This document shows, in pieces, positions 26,650 through 36,660 of a stretch of DNA of 64,000 nt. This DNA comes from Symbiodinium natans (Eukaryota > Sar > Dinophyceae > Suessiales > Symbiodiniaceae): the NCBI GenBank assembly GCA_905221605.1, contig CAJNDS010002616.1, positions 205,336-269,335 of the forward strand. Direction: 5' to 3'. Both the position numbers and the translations under genes were made by a program. Position 1 is the stretch's first letter. Each line of letters starts with the position of its first letter. The notes beneath the pieces are model-generated. The model saw only the letters and a program-made list of their open reading frames with translations. It did not search any database and had not been told where the DNA came from.

Positions 26650-29600
26650 ACCCTACATCCCAGCCTGAAGACCTAAAGAATCAGAGAATCCTGTATAGCT
26701 CGGTATCCGTACAGTGCCCCTCAAGCCACCCCTAGATCTCCCAACAACGCATCACTGTATCCAACATCGTATTAGGAGCACCAGTCGAAAGCAAGGAACT
26801 TACCTTAAGAACCCTAAACCTTGGGATGTTCCCCCTTATACACCCTTTTACTAACAGCTCCATAATGGGGATTCTTATGGGGGGTACTAGAATCCCCATT
26901 AAGGACTGCTAGCTTTAGGGGGAACATCCCAAACGCAAGCCTACGTTGCTGCAACCTTCCCAACACGAACCCGCAAAAAAAGAGAGGCTTTTGGGTTCTT
27001 ACGTTAGGCCTTGCCCTGCATCCAAAGCACCCCAACAACGCCCTGGAGAAGCCTCAACCCCTAAACTTTGCCCCAACCCCTAAACCCTAAACCCCAAACC
27101 CCCTAGCCCTAAACACTACTAAATAAGAAAGCCCAAAAAGCTAACCCTGAACCCCAAACCCCAAACTCCTAACCCCAAACCCCTAAACCCCTAAACCCCT
27201 AAACCCCTAAACCCTAAACCCTAAACCCTAAACCCAAAACCCTACCGGCTAAGTAAGGACAAGGGGACTCCCCGAAGGCCGCGCCGCGACCGAGACTGGC
27301 CACCTTCGTGCCTCAGCTTTGGGTTTTTTTAAGGGTTTAGGGTTTAGGGTTTAGGGTTTATAGGGTTTATAGGGTTTTTAGAGTTTATAGGGTTTGTAGG
27401 GTTTATGGGGTTTATAGGGTTTATAGGGTTTATGGGGTTCATAGGGTTTACAGGTTTCATAGGGTTTATAGGGTTTATAATGGTTTATAGGGTTTACAGG
27501 GTTTATAGGGTTTAGGGGGTTTATAGGGTTTATAGGGTTTAGGGTGTTAGGGGTTTAGGGTTTTGGGGTTTTAGGGGTCTAGGGGTTTAGGGTTTTAGGG
27601 TTTAGGGGAATGACCAGCCTTTCCCAAACCTGGCTTGACCCCCCCCCCCCCCCCTCCCCCTCAGATCCGGCTTGACCTTGCCCTAGCAAATTCGAAACCA
27701 CAATATAGACCTAATCAGTACACCCTCAACCTAAACAAGAACAACCCTGAAACCCAACTACAAAGCCTAAGCCCTATATCAGCCCTAGACCCTACACACA
27801 CCCCAAACCCTAAACCCTAACTGATGAACTCTGGCCCCCCCAACCCTAAACCCTCAACCCTAGAACCCCCCTCTCCCCCCCCCCCCCCCCGGCCCCAAAG
27901 AAACAATTGCGAGGAGCCCAGATCGGAGTCGGGTGCGAAGGTGTTGAAGCCTCTCCAGGATCCCAGAAACCATGCGGTTTAGGGTTTAGGGTTTAGGGTT
28001 TAGGGTTTCGGGTTTCGGGTTTAGTAGGGTTTAGGGCTTAGGAACCATAGGTCCCCCAACGAACTGTTTGGGATGGAGGGTTCAGGGTTGAGGGTCCCTC
28101 CCTCCCCCATTGTGTTGCAAAAGATTCCCTACATTTAGTATAGTAAGCTTTCAAAACCCCTGAAACAAAACCAGGGTTCATCGGGTTACAGGGCTTCTAG
28201 GGTTTATAGATAGGCCAAGCCCCTACAGCCTTCCATGAACTCGCTCAGACCCTACACCGCCTTCCGTGACGTAGCGACGGTGCGAATCGTCCAGCTCCTT
28301 GGGCAGAGAGGCTCCGCAACGAAGCTATCTCGGGTCTAAGCCTAAGCCAGAGAACTGACTGTGACAACTGGGATCAGGGTTAGGGCTTAGGGTGTAGGTT
28401 GAGGGGAAACTCTCTGACCCCAAGCGCAGACCGGCGTCAAACCTCGACGCCCAACTTCGAAGCACCCCAAAATGCAAAATCCTAAGCTGCCCCAAGATAC
28501 CCCAGACTACCCCAAACCCTGAACCACGAACCCTAAACCCGAACCAAGCATCCAAAATTCCTCAAGCCCCCAACTGCCCTGGACCGGCGCAATGTAGGAG
28601 CCTCAATATTTAGAATAGGGTTTTGGGGGTGTTCTTGTCGTATAATTATAGGACCAGAAGGGGATCGCACTAGCTAATTATTCCGACCCCTGCTTTAAGA
28701 ACCCCTGACTGCCTCCTGAACCTCAGCCCACAACGAAACCCCGAGCATAATCCGGCACTCCGGGTTTAGGGTTTAGGGTTTAACGGTTTCGGGTTTTCGG
28801 TTTAGGGTTTAACGGTTTACAGGGCCCCAGGGACTCCAAGGTGTGTAGAGGGTTTAGAAGGGGACTATCGGGGGCCCCCCTTAAGGGATTGTATAGGGGG
28901 TTTAGGGTTTAGGGTTTAGGGTTTAGGGGGGTTATACTGAAGAAACCCAGATGGATGCAGGAAAAACATGCTCCAGTGAGGGTGCGGTTGATGCTGACAA
29001 CGGAAGTTAGACAAGTGGCTCATGCTATGCTACAAGTATCGTTCTAGTCGGTTCGACCTCAAACCTAAACCTTATTCCTGTTGTAGATATGCTACTAGAG
29101 AACACCATTTCCATTTTCTAGGGTTCGGGGTTAGGGGTTTGGGGTTGGGTAGTATGGGTTTCCATGAAAGTATTGGTGTATGGGGTTGGGTATGCTATTT
29201 TCTGTGGGCTTGGGCATGGCTCCATAGTATGGTTTTCATTGCTATGGGTATGTTGGTGAGTTGAAGGTTGAGGTATAGGTTGCTATGGCTTGGGTCTTCA
29301 GGTGGCCTAGGGGGGGTGTGCGTGGTTAGAAAATGGAAATGGTATATGGGCAGTTCTCTAAATCTGGGGTCCCTTTTTGGAGTCCCTTTTTAAAGGGTGC
29401 CGCCTTGTCATGGGTACCCAAAAAGGGACCCTGATTTAGAGAACTGCCCATATGCTAACTAAGCCACGGCTGCGGGGCGGAGTTGTTTGCTGGGGGCTGC
29501 TCGTGCCTTCGACCTTGCATGCGACCCTGGCCCCCAGACCCTAAACCCTGCGCCCTGAACCCTAAACCCTAAACCCGAAACCCTAAGCCCTGAACCCTAA

Positions 29601-31291
29601 ACCCTTAACCCTAAACCCGAAACCCTAAGCCCTGAACCCTAAACCCTTAATCCGAAACCCTAAGCCCTGAACCCTGAGGGGCTACTTTATGGACATATCT
29701 TCTGAACCCTAAACCCTTAACCCGAAACCCTAAACCCTGCACCCTATACAGCCCTGAACCCTAAACCCTGAAACGTATGGATCTTAACTATGCCCTGAAG
29801 CCCAAAAAGCCCTTGTGCAGTCGCGCAGCCATGTCGCGATCCTCCTGTGCATCCAAGGGTTCCCAAGTTCCGCGGGTTTGGGAGGGGTCCGGTTCTTACT
29901 CCCTATCTGTATTTATAGGATCCCACAGGTTAGGGTTTAGGGTTTAGGGTTTAGGGTTCAGGGTTCAGGGTTTAGGGTCTAGGGTCTAGGGTAGAGGGTT
30001 TAGGGCAGAGGAGTTATAGGGTTCAGAGTAGAGGGTTTAGGGTTTAGGAAGAGGGGAACCCTCCGATTTTCACGGGCCCAAAGACGCCCGACGCCGAAAA
30101 CAAGGGCCTTCTCGACTCAAGAAGCCTTGAAGCCTTACTTAAAGCCTAATCACCCTCAACCCTAAACCCTAAACCCTCAACCCTCAACCATAAACCCTAA
30201 ACCCCAAACCCCAAACCCCAAACCCCAAACCCTAAACGCTACGTGCAATCACATGCAATCTTCATGAGGCGGGGCGGGAATCTAAGGGTAGTTGCATGGT
30301 CCCTTAGTAGGGGCCCTTGGAAGGGTACCCCCTTATATACCCCTTGCATACCCTTTACACATTAAGGGCCCATACATCAGAACCTTCTAAAGGAGGTTAG
30401 GGATCAGATTAAGGGCCTATGACACTTCCCTTCGAGGGAAGGGGGCCCGCACACCCTACCCCGACTGTTACCCTAAACTCTAAACCCTAAACCCCACAAC
30501 CCCTAAACCCCAAACCCGAAGCGGCGTCCCGTCCTCATAGCGCCTTGGCTTTGCTGACCCAGAGCTGTCCCAGGTGCCCCATCTACTCAGGGTTTAGGGT
30601 TAGGGTTTAGGGTTTAGGGTTTAGGGTTTAGGGTTTAGGGTTTAGGGTTTAGGGTTTAGGGTTTAGTAGGGTTTAGGGTTTAGGGTTTAGGGTTTAGAGT
30701 TTAGGGTTTAGGGTTTAGGGTTTAGGGTTTAGGGTTCTGGGTTTAGAGTTTAGGGTTTAGGGTTGAGGTTTAGGGTTTAGGATTTAGGGCTTAGGGTTAA
30801 GGGTTTAGGGTTAAGAGACGCCAATGCCCAAATCAACACCTTCGGGTCGTCAAGTACGTTGCGTTGTTGACGCTGGCCTCAGGTCCTTCCCTACCACATG
30901 GACTTTCCCGCAGCTGCGCAGTGGGTTTAGGGTTTTAGGGTTTTAGGGTTTTAGGGTTTTAGGGTTTTAGGGTTTTAGGGTTGTAGGGTTTTAGGGTTTT
31001 AGGGTTTAGGGTTTAGGGTTTAGCCCGAAGCCCTAAATCCTAAGTCCTGAATCACTCGTCTTGGCGGTTCAGAGGCTTGTAGGCTTCGCGGCGCGTTTGC
31101 TTTGTAAGATTTTCAAACCCTGAACCCTAAACCCTAAACCCTAAACCCTAAACCCTGAACCCTGAACCCTGAACCCTGAACCGTTCCACCCTCAAGCCGA
31201 GATGTGCCAAGACGCGTGAAGCGCCAGAACCTGCAGAGTCGGCTCACGTGGCCGCTCTTCTCGTCCTGAGGGTGGAGAGTCTTTCTTTGCA
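16529..31291 (+). CDS. Gene 2, 5' part: many small candidate exons, product unknown
   Basis: Better candidates: 16529-16592 ([20 protein letters not shown]), 17293-17340 ([16 protein letters not shown]), about 18385-18545, 18639-18675 ([12 protein letters not shown]), 18993-19067 ([18 protein letters not shown]...), 20134-20187 ([18 protein letters not shown]), 20764-20851, 21678-21720 ([14 protein letters not shown]), 22470-22515 ([15 protein letters not shown]), 22974-23044 (starts [16 protein letters not shown]), 24653-24760 (36 codons, starts [20 protein letters not shown]), 24874-24922, 25554-25623, 25913-26010 (32 codons), 26094-26168, 27264-27322 ([19 protein letters not shown]), 28249-28333 (28 codons), 29302-29341, 29464-29528, 29821-29875, 30084-30131, 30563-30591 (SCPRCPIYS), 30883-30924 and 31237-31291. 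Most end at G|GTTTAGGG or a GC donor. Apart from 29302-29341 to 29464-29528 the phases are not chained, and more than one gene may be present. Confidence 0.4.
17090..17203. mobile_element. Inverted-repeat element family A, copy 3
   Basis: ttgggatgttccctcttata and ggggaacatcccaa, with the internal pair around a poly-C run. Confidence 0.8.
17344..17704 (+). repeat. G-rich TTTGGGGG-type tract
   Basis: About 360 bp of imperfect gtttgggg/ttttgggg units starting at the donor of exon 17293-17340; a degenerate G-rich relative of the telomere-like repeat. All frames are open for lack of A, which creates false reading frames. Confidence 0.9.
18288..18384. repeat. (ATCT)n and (AT)n microsatellites
   Basis: Tandem atct repeats followed by a long at dinucleotide run broken by tgtatg. 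Confidence 0.9.
19468..19566. repeat. GC-rich minisatellite with a gggacccccctg unit
   Basis: About nine imperfect 11-13-bp units. It makes the minus strand look collagen-like (Gly/Pro-rich), which I treat as an artefact. Confidence 0.85.
22518..22623. mobile_element. Inverted-repeat element family E, copy 1
   Basis: taatataggggcctgaataa at the left and attccggaccctacatta at the right. It starts two bases after the exon ending at 22515, whose donor would be GC. Confidence 0.7.
24497..24554. mobile_element. Inverted-repeat element family A, copy 4 (truncated)
   Basis: Left arm (ttccctctcatactaacagc) joined to a short right end (cggaacatcccaa); centre and inner right arm missing. Confidence 0.6.
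26821..26932. mobile_element. Inverted-repeat element family A, copy 5
   Basis: ttgggatgttcccccttata and tagggggaacatcccaa. Confidence 0.8.
28592..28696. mobile_element. Inverted-repeat element family E, copy 2
   Basis: tgtaggagcctcaatattta at the left, with the shared tagaatagggttttgggggt block, and attccgacccctgc at the right. Confidence 0.6.
29344..29453. mobile_element. Inverted-repeat element family G, copy 1 (acts as intron body)
   Basis: ATATGGGCAGTTCTC at the left with its complement at the right; the arms extend about 35 bp (gtccctttttgg). The proposed intron 29342-29463 is GT, this element, then gctaactaag; exons 29302-29341 and 29464 onward join in phase. Confidence 0.8.
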
Positions 31292-31701
31292 GTTTAGGGT
31301 TTAGGGTTTAGGGTTTAGGGTTTAGGGTTGAGGGTTGAGGGTTTAGGGTTTAGGGTTTAGGGGCCTTGGTCAGAGTTACCCTTTAAATCCGAAACCCTAC
31401 TAAGAGCAAGTGCTCGAGGATTTTCCTCCTTCGGGTTTAAGGTTTGGGCTGAAGCTTGAACCCTAAACCCTAAGGGGGGATTCGGGTGTAGAGCTTTCTG
31501 GTTCTGGGGCCTGCCAAAGCCGGCCAAGAACCCGAAACCCTAAACCCTAAACCGCAAACCCTAAACCCTAAACCCTAAACCCTAAACCCTAAACCCTAAA
31601 CCCTAAACCCTAAACCCAGCTGACAAGGTGCAAGCGCTGCCCGGAACCATCCTAAGCACCTCTTAAAGCACACAACGTCACCGACAATTCCCCTATAGAA
31701 G

Positions 31702-31784
31702 AGCCGTGCAAGCCTTGTTAGGGTTTAGGGTTTAGGGTTTAGGGTTTAGGGTTTAGGGTTTAGAGTTTAGCCGTGCAAGCCTTG
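31702..31784. repeat. Telomere-like tract flanked by a 16-bp direct duplication
   Basis: agccgtgcaagccttg occurs at 31702-31717 and again at 31769-31784, bracketing only a TTTAGGG tract. The duplicated bases include an AG and the start of a candidate exon that ends at GTAGGG (31793). Confidence 0.85.
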
Positions 31785-31785
31785 C

Positions 31786-31886
31786 GAATGAAGTAGGGTA
31801 TATATTTCTCGTCTCCCCAAAAAGGACACCCGGTATAAACACACACACACACACAAATAACAGTAATATAAACCCTACTTCTTGTG
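31786..31886. mobile_element. Inverted-repeat element family D, copy 1
   Basis: gaatgaagtagggtatatat at the left, aaaccctacttcttgtg at the right, with an (AC)n tract inside. A small candidate exon ends at its GTAGGG. Confidence 0.7.
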
Positions 31887-31935
31887 AACCCTACAAAGCC
31901 CCTGAAGACCCCGAACCCTGCGGGTCCATGCTGAG

Positions 31936-34900
31936 AAAAGTGCTTCGAACCCCACGCCTGCCTTTGCAAGCCATTGCTGTATGACCTCGTGCTTACCGAA
32001 TCTCAGGAAACTTCCAGGCTTTTGTATTTTGTTGTGAGACTTTGGGGTTCTTAGAAGCTTAAGACGTTTACACATAGATGGCCTCAACCACCCGCACGTA
32101 GTCCAGGGTGAAGTCTCTCGGAGACTCCTGCGACGCAACGTCGGCTCCCCCGTCAGGTGTTCGGGGTACTAGGGCTTATAGACCCTTGCACACTTGAGCC
32201 CCTATAAACCTTTTAAACCCTAAACCCTAAACCCCTTAAGCCCTCCCGAAACCTTTTCAAGGGAGCTTCACTACCCGGCCTGGGGCGTGCTGCGTACGTG
32301 GACTCCCACCTTCCCTGCGCCAGCGAAGCCGCAGGACTAAAACCCCATTCTTTGATTGGGTTTAGGGTTTAGGGTTTAGGGTTTAGGGTTTAGGGTTTAG
32401 GGTTTAGGGTTTAGGGTTTAGGGTTTAGGGTTTAGGGTTTAGGGTTTAGGGTTTAGGGTTTAGGGTTTAGGGTTTAGGGTTTAGGGTTTAGGGTTTAGGG
32501 TTTAGGGTTTAGGGTTTAGGGTTTAGGGTTTAGGGTTTAGGGTTTAGGGTTTAGGGTTTAGGGTTTAGGGTTGGGGTTTGGGGTTTGGGGTTTAGGGTTT
32601 AGGGTTTAGGGTTTGGGGTTTGGGGTTTGGGGTTTGGGGTTTGGGGTTTGGGGTTTGGGGTTTTGGGGTTTGGGGTTTAAGGTTTTGGGCTTAGGGGGAA
32701 GATGTCTCAGGGTTCGGGCCTGGGTTGAGAAGGCCTTCCGGATTCAGGGCCCTCAACTTGTATATAACTGCATAAGAGATAAGGCCCTTCTGTGCCGGCA
32801 AGCGGGTTTAGGGCTTAGGGTCCAGTACCCCTAAACCCTAAACCCTAAACCCTAAACCCTAAAGCCTAAACCCTAAAGTATTTCCTAAACCGCCACAGCC
32901 CTAAACCTTTCAGGTAGCCCAGCAACCCATTCCAATGAGGATAAGTGGTGCTTCTCCTGCTGCTTGAATCCTACAGCTTGACCCAACGGAACGACAGCAT
33001 GATACTCAAAGGCGCCGCGGGTTCCTCTGGACAACCCTAAACTCTACACCCTAAACCCAAACCCTAAACCCTAAACCCAAACCCTAAACCCTAAACCCTT
33101 GAAAACCCTCAAGGCTACATGCTCCGAAATGCTAAAGCCTAGATAGGGTACAACCTCCAAAACCCACCCTGAGAGAGCTCTGAGAACAAAAAGAGAGCAT
33201 CCAATGGGTTTAGGGTTTAGGGTTTAGGGTTTAGGGTTTAGGGTTTAGGGTTTAGGGTTTAGCCCAATTACACCCACCCAACTACCACGCCAAAGGGGCC
33301 TGATAGACCCGGGGGGGGGGGGGGCATGTTGGGTATCTATAGATGCAAAAAGCGCCCTTTCCGGCTCAATCCTAAACCCTAAGCCTAAACCCTAAACCCT
33401 AAACCCTAAACCCTAGAATCTGCCTACTCTGGGCTATTGGGGTCAACTTGTTAGCCCTGGAGTCGGTCCTTCTTCTCACTTGGCGTAACATGCATTTGGA
33501 ATTGTAGGGTTGTAGGGTTGTAGGGTTGTAGGGTTTAGGGTTTAGGGTTTAGGCCATCTACTCCAGTTGGGATTACAGGTTGTACGCCCCCAAGAGAACT
33601 GAATGCCTCGCATGACGACGTAGCAGTCGACAGGCTCGTCCCCTTGTCGGAAGAGGACTTCGCCTGTTTAGGGTTTAGGGTGTAGGGTTGAGGGTTTCGG
33701 GTTCAGGGGTTGAAGCAAGTAAGGTTCACCCTAAACCCTCAACACCCCCACAATCCCCATGAGACCTTCATGTCAGTTGGCCTTCGTCGGCATCCTGCAT
33801 GATGGAGAGCTTGGCCAAGCGATAGATCGTGCCTCTCCCAGCTGAGCCAGAAACGCCCCTTAAAACCGCAATGCACACGCTCAAGGTTTAGGGTTTAGGG
33901 TCCTAATACCGACAGTCCTTAATAAGGATTATAAGAACCCCCTATTCAAATCCCTACTAAGGAATGTCAGTCTAAGGGGGAACATCCCAACCCTAAACCC
34001 TAAACCCTAAACCTTGAAAGCCCCAATAAACCCTTTGAAGCCCAACAGCCCTAAACCCTAAACAAACCTGAAGCCCTAAGCCTAAAGCCTACGGCCTAAC
34101 ATACATCTAAAGCCCAAGAACCCGAAAACCCTCTAAACACTCAAAGAAGCCAAAAACAATCCTAAAAAACTAAACCCTGAAAACTCCCAAAACAACTAAA
34201 GAAGTAAGCAGAAAAAAAGGCCTTCCCCTCCAACCGCAGAAGCAATATACATATGTATGTATATATATATATATGGTCCCTTATAAACCCAAATATGAAC
34301 ATATAAAATATCCCAGAAGCCGACCCTAAACCCGAAAGCCTTTTACATCCCTAATCCGCCCAAAGCCCCAAAGCCCCAAAGCCCCAAAGCCCCAAAGCCC
34401 CAAAGCCCCAAAGCCCCAAAGCCCCAAAGCCCCAAAGCCCCAAAGCCCCAAAGCCCAAAGCTCAAAGCCTAAAGCCCAAAGCCCTAAGCCCTAAACAACC
34501 CTAAACAACCCTAAACAACCCTAAACAACCCTAAACAACCCTAAACAACCCTAAACAACCCTAAACCCTAAACCCTAAACCCTAAACCCTAAACCCTAAG
34601 CCCTCGCCTGGCAGCACGTCATCGAACTCGCGAAAGAATGGCACCTCCCTGAGGATGCTCGTGGCCTCACTGGGTTTAGGGTTCGGTCCCCCAAACCCTA
34701 AACCCAAAACCTCAAACCCTAAACCCTAGATCTTAAGGATGTACCCCTAAGAGGTTTTCTTTGCTTCATGCAGTCTGCAGATGAAGAGTTTTAGGGGTTT
34801 AGGGTTGGAGAGTGTAAGGGTTTAGGGGTTTGGGGGTTTGGGGTTAGGGCTTTAGAATTTAGGAGGTTTGGGAAGCTAAGAATTTAGTCATGTTGATAAG

Positions 34901-36001
34901 ACTTGGGCTTTGTGTGGACAAAACCCTGACAAGCTATGACCGAGACCACTCAAAGTAGAATCCAAGATGACCAAAAACCCAGGAGCCTGCACGTAAAGGG
35001 GTTGCTCAACACAGATGGGGGAACTTATTCAGGGTTTCGGGTTTAGGGCTTGAGGTTTAGGGTAGTTTAGGGTTTAAGGTTTCGGGTAGTTTAGGGTTCA
35101 AGGTCAAAGGTAAATGGCCACGTCAGAAAGTTTTTGCAGGGGAAGACCACTTCGGGGAGTCCGCCGCATCAGGCGCGGCTCGCAACGCAGCGTGGGGGCT
35201 AATTCAACCTTGTGGCCCCTTAAACCCTAAACCCTAAACCCTAAACCCTAAACCCTAAACCCCCTACACCGCGAGTAGGATTGGTGAAGGGCATCATTCA
35301 CATTCGGATCGAGGGAGTCAGAAAAAAAGGCATCACGAGGGAATCGAGATGGAGCTATCTAGTCAAAGTTCTGCAGCAAGCGGTCCACTCTTGAGAAGAT
35401 GGGTTTAGAATTTCTTTCGGCCGTAGGCTTCAGGGTTTAGGGTTTTAGGTTTATGGTTTTCGCTTCTAGGGTGGCCCTTAAAAGCCTCTGAAAAATACTC
35501 CTGAATATGACCGCGTAAATCCAAAAAAGGAAAATATAATAAGATATCCTGAGGGCCTACCGACATTTGGGGTTGGGATTCCTGAGGCAGGTCTGAGAGT
35601 CTCCTTCTTACAGCCAGAGCATGGGTTGAGGTCTGTCCCGACCTCGGCTTGAGGTAGGCTTAGGGGGATTAACCCTGCACCCATCGACCCTAAACTTTAC
35701 ACCCTACAAACCCTAAACCCTAAACTCTAAATCCTAAACCCTACACCGCACATGACCCCGCAGACCACGGCCCGAGAAATTCCCTTCGCAGCTTCAGGCG
35801 AACCCCCGAATAAACCAACACAAGTGCTACCCAAACCCCTGGGAGGATCCAAAAGATAGAGCCCCCAAATAGTACCCTCTACTACTATTGGGTCATGTTT
35901 AGGAACCCTGAAAGGGATCTATTTTTTGGATCCGCCCAGGGGTCTGGGTAGAAGACCATCGCAGAAAAACCAAGAGAGACTAGCAAACAAGCAACAGACA
36001 G
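31936..36001 (+). CDS. Gene 2, middle: phase-linked small exons, product unknown
   Basis: Exons 31936-32046, 32078-32156, 32324-32359, 32711-32805, 32946-33020, 33174-33207, 33463-33503, 33627-33665, 33842-33885, 34615-34673, 34774-34796, 34999-35033 and 35140-35191 can be joined in one frame. Sample peptides: KCFEPHACLCKPLLYDLVLT, VRAWVEKAFRIQGPQLVYNC, DRLVPLSEEDFA, EPETPLKTAMHTLK, HVIELAKEWHLPEDARGLT. Further exons are 35290 to about 35365 (includes GIIHIRIEGVRKKGITRESR), 35764-35823 (TTAREIPFAASGEPPNKPTQ) and 35965-36001 (KNQERLANKQQT), the last two flanking an intron made mostly of an inverted-repeat element. The 31-nt intron 32047-32077 is suspiciously short, and an 87-codon minus-strand frame overlaps 31875-32138. 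Family unknown. Confidence 0.45.
32359..32573 (+). repeat. Longest pure TTTAGGG tract (about 30 units)
   Basis: Nearly uninterrupted heptamers that start at the donor of the exon ending at 32359 and grade into TTTGGGG units up to about 32690. Other long pure tracts are at about 8062-8174 (CCCTAAA), 20283-20400, 30597-30770, 43618-43717, 48969-49069, 63404-63528, 63667-63746 (CCCTAAA) and 63924-64000 (CCCTAAA). Confidence 0.95.
33901..33990. mobile_element. Inverted-repeat element family A, copy 6 (left end replaced)
   Basis: Internal arms and the right end (gggggaacatcccaa) are intact, but the left terminal about 15 bp are replaced by TTTAGGG repeat. Confidence 0.7.
34363..34565 (+). repeat. 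Two adjoining minisatellites (9-bp caaagcccc; 10-bp cctaaacaac)
   Basis: About ten copies of caaagcccc, then about seven of cctaaacaac, passing into pure CCCTAAA just before exon 34615-34673; both look like expanded variants of the heptamer. Confidence 0.85.
35828..35950. mobile_element. Inverted-repeat element family C, copy 2 (acts as intron body)
   Basis: 123 bp, ends tacccaaacccctgggagg and tccgcccaggggtctgggta. The proposed intron 35824-35964 is GTGC, this element, then gaagaccatcgcag; the flanking exons join in phase. Confidence 0.8.
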
Positions 36002-36042
36002 GTCCACGCATCCACGGAGACTTAGAACCCTAAACCCTACCT

Positions 36043-36158
36043 TACTGTTTGCTTAAGAACCCCCCCAAAAAAAAACACAACAATTGAATAAGAATCCCTA
36101 TATGACCCTGATAATGAAGAAGTCTTTTTTTTGGGGGGGAGGGATCCTTAAGCAAATA
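36043..36158. mobile_element. Inverted-repeat element family B, copy 2
   Basis: tactgtttgcttaagaaccc at the left and atccttaagcaaata at the right; abuts a family E element. Confidence 0.75.
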
Positions 36159-36263
36159 ATATAGGGGCCCGAATAGTTAGAATAGGGTTTGGGGGGTTAT
36201 TAAAGTGCAATTACAAAGGGAACCATAAGGGAATACCATTAGTCATTCTTCCGACCCCTATAT
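36158..36263. mobile_element. Inverted-repeat element family E, copy 3
   Basis: aatataggggcccgaatagt at the left and cttccgacccctatatt at the right. A weaker relative is at about 805-885. Confidence 0.7.
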
Positions 36264-36268
36264 TCTTC

Positions 36269-36365
36269 GTAGCCCAGTAACCATATTGCGAGAAGGGCAC
36301 CCTTTTTGGGGTTATACAAGGGAACCTTGAACCCCAAAAAGGGGAAAAGGGTACCACTGGGCTAC
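36269..36365. mobile_element. Inverted-repeat element family F, copy 1
   Basis: gtagcccagtaaccatattg at the left and gtaccactgggctac at the right, with caccctttttgggg and complement inside. Confidence 0.7.
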
Positions 36366-36384
36366 CAAGCAGTAGCAATAAACC

Positions 36385-36510
36385 CATATGAAGTAGGGTA
36401 TATATTCCTTGTACCCCCAAAAGGAGACCAGGTGTATACACTCACCAATATTGGAAAGGAACCTGAAATACATTCACCCCTTAACAGTAAGATAAGCCCT
36501 GCTTCATATA
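36385..36510. mobile_element. Inverted-repeat element family D, copy 2
   Basis: catatgaagtagggtatata at the left and ccctgcttcatata at the right; last member of the element cluster at 35.8-36.5 kb. Confidence 0.75.
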
Positions 36511-36660
36511 AGCCTTACTTCTCCAATAACCAAAGGGAAAATGTTGAACTTTAATGTTCCTACTAAATAAGGAAACCCGAAACGTCTAAAGTACAACTAA
36601 AGGCGAAGCAAGAAACCCTAGCCCCCCCCCCCCCCCCCGAAACACAGCGAACTGTCCGAG

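Noticed and set aside
31875-32138. 87-codon minus-strand frame (contains FGKHEVIQQWLAKAG)
   Set aside because: Protein-like and not fully excluded, but the + strand exons here chain in phase with eight further exons downstream.
34363-34460. CRISPR-like array
   Set aside because: A pure 9-bp minisatellite with no spacers.
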